The notes beneath the pieces are model-generated. The model did no database searches. It was not told the DNA's origin and worked only from the letters and a program-made list of their open reading frames with translations. 24,071 bases of DNA from Diphasiastrum complanatum. Taxonomy: Eukaryota; Streptophyta; Lycopodiopsida; Lycopodiales; Lycopodiaceae. A program made the translations under genes and the position numbers. Position 1 is the stretch's first letter, and the number at the start of each line of letters is the position of its first letter. This document shows positions 19,546 through 24,071 of the stretch, piece after piece. Location of the stretch: NCBI GenBank assembly GCA_029204225.1, contig CM055095.1, forward strand, positions 33,359,732 to 33,383,802, written 5' to 3'.

Positions 19546-19985
19546 GGAATACCAAGCCAGAATCATTTTTGAAGCAAGTCATTTTCAGATTAGAGGATGT
19601 TTTGTCTAAAGCGGGCTTACATAAAGGTCGTGCTTAAATAAAAAGAGACGATAAGCTTTCAGATAAATTGGGAAATATTCCATGCAAACCAAGCATTGGT
19701 GGATCTAAAGCTCGAAGATTTTTATCAAACTATTCTATAAAAAAATCTAGAATTCAATACTCAATTTGGAAAAAGATAATAACTGCAACTCAAGATTTTG
19801 TAGAACGAGGTTCAATTCACCTACTCAAAGCAGAAGTTTGGAAGAAGCTTGACAACATGGTGTAATATTTAAGAAAAGATAAATTTTCAAATATTGATGT
19901 GAAAATGATACAGAAAACAACCAACGAATTTGTTGATGCAGTTCAAAGTGCATGGGAGCTGATCACATAAGACATTATATGGTAA
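19546..19985 (+). pseudogene. Second partial copy of gene B
   Basis: This encodes LEDVLSKAGLHKGR, then KPSIGGSKARRFLSNYS, IQYSIWKKIITATQ and LLKAEVWKKLDNMV, clearly homologous to gene B at about 16390-16086. After an in-frame TAA at 19863-19865 it continues YLRKDKFSNID and FVDAVQSAW, then with one shift ADHIRHYM followed by gtaaga. This matches the exon end inferred in the first copy. It is on the opposite strand from the first copy, lacks the rest of the gene, and lies between the solo LTR and the gypsy RNase H. It shows that gene B is a multi-copy sequence. Confidence 0.8.
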
Positions 19986-20084
19986 GATTTCGATACAGTA
20001 CACAATGATTTTGATTTATAAAATGCAGCACCTATGATGACATCATTCAACATTCTTTGCAAAAAATAGTGGAAGCCTCAACAT

Positions 20085-20510
20085 ATGGCCATCATAAGAA
20101 ATGGAGAAATAAAAAATAGTAAAAAAAAGTTCAATTTTTTTTTGGATTTACAGTTCTTTCAGAGATTTATAGAGGATTGCAAAAATATGACATCACCTCT
20201 TAATTATTCAAGTAAAGATAGAGTTAATAAAAAGAGGAATATAGGTCAACCTAGTCTACCTATTGAATAGAATGGAAAACTAAAATGTTTTGAAAAATTC
20301 AAAATTCTGATTGTTTCTACTCCCATTTTATAGATCACGGATCCAGATTCACATTACCTTGTTAGAATTGACACAAGTGATTCAAATATCAAAGTAGTTC
20401 TTTTACAAAATAATAGATCGATAGTGTTTGAGAGCAATAAATTCACTGGACCTCAGTTGCACTATACAATTCAGAAAAGTATTGTGATTCATCTACATCC
20501 ATGCGTAACA
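20085..20510 (+). pseudogene. RT thumb and RNase H of the second gypsy element
   Basis: IRNGEIKNSKKK and FFLDLQFFQRFIEDC match the segment between RT and RNase H of Ty3/gypsy pol. After a TAG near 20330 the reading gives ITDPDSHYLVRIDTSDS, where the first catalytic Asp of RNase H is kept, then VVLLQNNRSIVFESNKFTGPQLHYT. This is the same strand and the expected order after the RT at 18437-18868. About 60-85 residues including YxDD are missing between the pieces. The reading fades after about 20510. Confidence 0.8.
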
Positions 20511-22159
20511 AAGCGCAACAAGAAAAAAAAATATGACCTTCACAGAAAAATAAATTGAATAGGCCAACAAGAAAACTAAGAAACATAAAGCTTAAATTGA
20601 TGTCATGATGACCATTCTCCATCACCCTAAGGGTCAAATGAGTTGATTTGAGCTTCTCAATTTCAATTCTGTGATTCAAGTTGTTTCTACCTTCTAAGTT
20701 GCCTAAGAATAATTACTAAAGATACACCAATTTGACATCTCTGTACTCAAGTTATTTTTTCCTACTCAGGTTAATTTTCTGTTCACTTGAGTACATACCT
20801 AGAACCAATACTTTCAAGTGTCATATTAAGCATGGATGTCAAATTAAACGTAAAAAATCAATTGAAAGATCAAACTATCAAAATTTTAGAAGTTAAGGAT
20901 CTTAATTCTTTTGGCGATGGATCTTATGACATTTAATTTTAGAGCAATATCCCCACAAAAAAACAAAAGGATCAAATTTGAAATCTTTCGAGGCTAATGC
21001 CACGTTAAGGAGAGAGGAACAAAAGACAAAAAATGAAGCACGCACCACGTGGACCATTCAAAATATATAACCCTTCGAAAATACCACATAATCTAAAAAT
21101 ATGAATGAAACTTTTTTATATAACAAGATTGATTCTATCAAATAATAAGAAACAAGTTGTTGATTACACAACATTTTGGCTTCTTAGTTAATGACGACAA
21201 CAATCACAATTTTATAACAAATTTATGCCAAATGATCCAAAGTTTGAAACTTCATCTTAAAAATTACAATCTTCATTCTAAAGGACTTGTTCATCAAGAA
21301 GATTTTCATTTCACTCCATCCAATTCCATCTTCATATAAAAATATGGTGACCAAAAAGAAAAAAATGATGTAGAAGCTTAAATTCTTTTTGAAAATTGTG
21401 GATATTCAAAGTGCTTAACAAAGATGTATTGTAGTATTCAAAAAAAATATTTATTTTGCCAACAATTACAATCATGTTAACAAAATTGATTAATAAATTA
21501 TTTTGTGGACATTTTTTAATTTGTACCTACTTGAAATATATATTAAAAAAAAAACACTAAGTATAAAAATAATGAAAGTAAAGAGAATTTTTATTTTTAC
21601 TTTTTTAAAACATTATTCTATTATAAATATTTTAAATTTTTAAATTTTTTTGAGATGAAGTTATTTGTATTGAAATTGATCAACTCAAATTGCAACATGA
21701 AAATTTAATATAATTTTTTAGAATTTTTAATTTTTTAAAAAGAGTACTTTATAAAAATTTATATAAATATAAAGAATCTAAAATTTTATAAAAGTAAAAT
21801 TTTTAAATAATTTGAAATCGTTAATACAAAAAAATAAGCTGTATGTTTCTTTTTGAGTTGAGGGACATTTTCATAAGGAGACTTTTCTAAAGGATGTTTG
21901 CTTAATGTGGCACTCAAGGAAGTTGCCTTGTCTTGTCCCACAAATACTGATTTTGAATTATGAGAAGAAAAAACAAGGTTTTTTTTTCCCTTAGAAAGTG
22001 CCTCAAGAATGATGCTTAGGCATTGGCCTTGCTTCGAACTCTATTAAATGAAAAAAATATAAATTGAAACACTAGTAACAATGAAAAAGAAAATCTTATC
22101 CATGTTAAGCATAGAAGCTAAATTTAATAAATCGAACTTTGAGATTCAAGGATACTTAC
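20511..22159. other. AT-rich region without supported genes
   Basis: No clear coding sequence is seen. A short plus-strand reading near 21167-21250 (FLVNDDNNHNFITN) weakly resembles the HNFI block of a gypsy protease; this is not strong enough to call. The part 21400-21840 is extremely A/T-rich with many homopolymer runs. Confidence 0.5.
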
Positions 22160-22316
22160 AAGAGTAACTAGAGCCTTATCAAACTAAGTCTTCACAGCCT
22201 CATCCTTGCAAAGGCATAATTTCAGCATCAACTCATCTAAAATGTAGATGGAATGAGTCTTATCAACCTCTTTAACAAGTATTTTCAAAATACTCTCGAA
22301 TATAGTTGGGTCTCCA
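22160..22316 (-). pseudogene. Possible exon remnant, unrecognised gene
   Basis: The minus strand reads GDPTIFESILKILVKEVDK, then ILDELMLKLCLCKDEAVKT, a TAG at 22184-22186, and FDKALVTL, ending at a donor-like GTAAGT (22154-22159). The helical, Leu-rich composition and the splice-like end suggest an exon of a host gene carried here. The family is not recognised and neighbouring exons were not found. Confidence 0.35.
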
Positions 22317-23009
22317 CTTCATTAGCTAAAAACGAGTGTGTTTAGAATATATCAAGCTCTGAATTGAGAGGCATTAGTAAAAAATTTTCTATTATGATAG
22401 TTTTATGAAGTCGCCAATTTTTTTATCACTATGTTCTTTTTTTAATAATTGCACGTCTATTAAGCTTCTTGGTTGATATTTTTTTTAAAGTAATTTTGAT
22501 TGTTTCTAGAGCTTATAATTAGTCAAAGACCGTCATTGATGTCTGTCTCATAAGAGCCATCATGCTCTGGTTTAAGAACCCTTCTGCTTCTCAACGCACA
22601 TTTTGTGAATATGATAAAGTTTCAATTTTATGTTGCAAGGAAAAGAACCATGCAAAAACTAATTATATGCCTTCCATTTTTTTTAGATATTCATCTTCAC
22701 ATAGATAGATTAAGCATATAGTTGTTTGAAACTATGGGCCCCATGGAGCAAGGTCAAGCCTCTACATACAACAAACTTTTGTTTGTGTTGTGGGCAAACT
22801 AATTACATCAAGGTACAACATTTGCACAATTGTGCCAACTGCATTTCAATACCTAGTAGAGTCACTCACAAATGGGGCTCTTAAGGCCAACGATTCTAGC
22901 TAAATGTCTTCTTATTGTCTACACCCACGTACACAAATGGAATTGAACTCAAGCACTCAAGCGAGGACATAAGCTATTAACCACCAAGGCAATTTTAAAG
23001 GATGAATCT
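22317..23009. other. AT-rich region; possible SINE-like segment
   Basis: No gene is seen. On the minus strand, about 22997-22930, cttggtggttaatagc and gagttcaattcc resemble degenerate A and B boxes of a tRNA-derived SINE. The match is weak and no target duplication was identified. Confidence 0.25.
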
Positions 23010-23034
23010 ACACACACACACACACACACACACA
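23010..23034. repeat. CA microsatellite
   Basis: An A followed by twelve perfect CA units, 25 bp in all. Confidence 0.97.
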
Positions 23035-24071
23035 AAGTAGGTCCCCATGTTGTGATGTGGTGACAATTTGCAATGATAGTGGCTATTGAAGGCATTTTTG
23101 GCTATATAGTAAAGTTGCTTTTCAAATATGGCCATTAAGTCCATCGCAGCACGGTGCATAGGTAGAGTGGTTGGCGTGGCCAGGTTGTATATGTTGTGTA
23201 TAACCTACTAATTGCATAACTTTGTATACAAAAAAATAAAAAATATGGCCATTACCAATGACATGCAATTTTTATTGCATACTATTGAAAAAAAATCTCA
23301 ACTCACATGTAGAGGCATCACAACATGAAACTTGAAAATTTGAAAGCATAGTAAAGGCATATCTTTTGGAGGAAATTAATGAGACTAGATCCATACATAC
23401 GACATGTATATTATGTCTTTGCCCATATGTACAAGCCAAAGGGAATCAAACGTATGAGCTCGAAGGAAGAGAGTTATTTACCAAAGCTACACTTCAAAGA
23501 TTTAGTAAAGCTTTAAACACGTGGTACCTAAGAACTTGACATAACTCCCAAGACTAAAATACTCAAACCCTAAATGATTGTGTTTAAATCCCTCATCTAC
23601 AAATTGTGTGTGTGCGTTGTTTAGGTTTCAAGTGCAGTGTGATTTGTGCTTATTCGAACCAATATGGCAAGCCCATTGTAGAGCTTGTAAATCTACATTC
23701 ATAATGCTATATCTATCTAATAGCCATTACGGTAAAATGAATTGCTTTGAAAGTGTCAAGATCACTTGCAAAATGAGTGAAGTATTGCTAATGAAAAAGC
23801 GAAATAGTTTAATGCAGATAAAATTAAACTTCAATTACTCTTCTAATATTGATATGAAAAATTCATCACGATTCTCATTGTCAAGATCAATTGCAAGTAA
23901 TGGACATGGAAAATAAACTAGTTTCATGGATTAGAAAATGAAGTAAAATAGGCCGCAAGCGATGCCCCTTGTTTCTCAAATTTCAACACTTGTCGTTGCG
24001 ATCCAAGAGAGACAAAAGAATCATAGCGAAATTTATTCGGTTGTTTTGAACTTTGAACTCGTCTTAGAAAG
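23035..24071. other. Region without supported genes
   Basis: The plus strand has an open stretch of 112 codons at 23578-23916, with Cys-containing N-terminal part and no recognisable domain. Codon use is not distinctive and the stretch could be chance. Nothing else is supported. Confidence 0.45.

Noticed and set aside
22900-23230. tRNA genes or a clear SINE
   Set aside because: Only weak A- and B-box-like strings occur, with no cloverleaf and no flanking duplication.
1-24071. CRISPR array, operons or bacterial genes
   Set aside because: No regular repeat-spacer structure, no ribosome binding sites, and all recognisable genes are of plant retroelement type or spliced.

Overview
This is nuclear plant DNA made largely of nested, decayed transposable elements. 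The evidence is a primer binding site for plant initiator tRNA-Met, another for plant tRNA-Asp, several Ty3/gypsy lineages including one with a chromodomain, plant-type introns, G-boxes, and AT-rich sequence between elements. The species cannot be named from the sequence. No gene seen here is intact, and the many in-frame stops at tryptophan and arginine positions fit old, methylated DNA.

Layout. 1-675: initiator-Met PBS and one complete LTR of a minus-strand element that leaves the window on the left; its U3 carries ATTGGA (CCAAT-box) motifs at a 31-33 bp period. 676-1466: 3' end of a minus-strand chromovirus (partial LTR, G-rich polypurine tract, chromodomain, integrase C-terminus). 1473-11500: a large minus-strand Ty3/gypsy element (Athila/Tat-like by its PBS and extra 3' ORF), flanked by the 5-bp duplication taaga. 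It has a full 5' LTR (10480-11500), a truncated 3' LTR (1473-2046), gag with three zinc knuckles, a duplicated DSG protease domain, reverse transcriptase, no RNase H, integrase, and a long coiled-coil ORF in the env position.

12244-17647: the most unusual part. A minus-strand gene encodes a divergent histone H3-like fold followed by a C-terminal extension of about 210 codons. It is divergent from plus-strand gene A, and the two share a leader built of related repeats in inverted orientation around a promoter with six ACGTG cores. Gene A converges on minus-strand gene B, an intron-containing gene with a coiled coil, a basic stretch and a His-rich conserved block. A second partial copy of gene B lies at 19546-19985 on the other strand, so gene B at least belongs to a repeat family. 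The three genes may be cargo of one undescribed mobile element; this is inference, because no terminal repeats were found.

17727-20510: a plus-strand Ty3/gypsy fragment (protease, RT, then RT thumb and RNase H) split by a solo LTR related to the LTR at the window start and by the second gene B fragment. 20511-24071: AT-rich sequence with a possible host exon remnant (22160-22316), a CA microsatellite and little else that can be supported.
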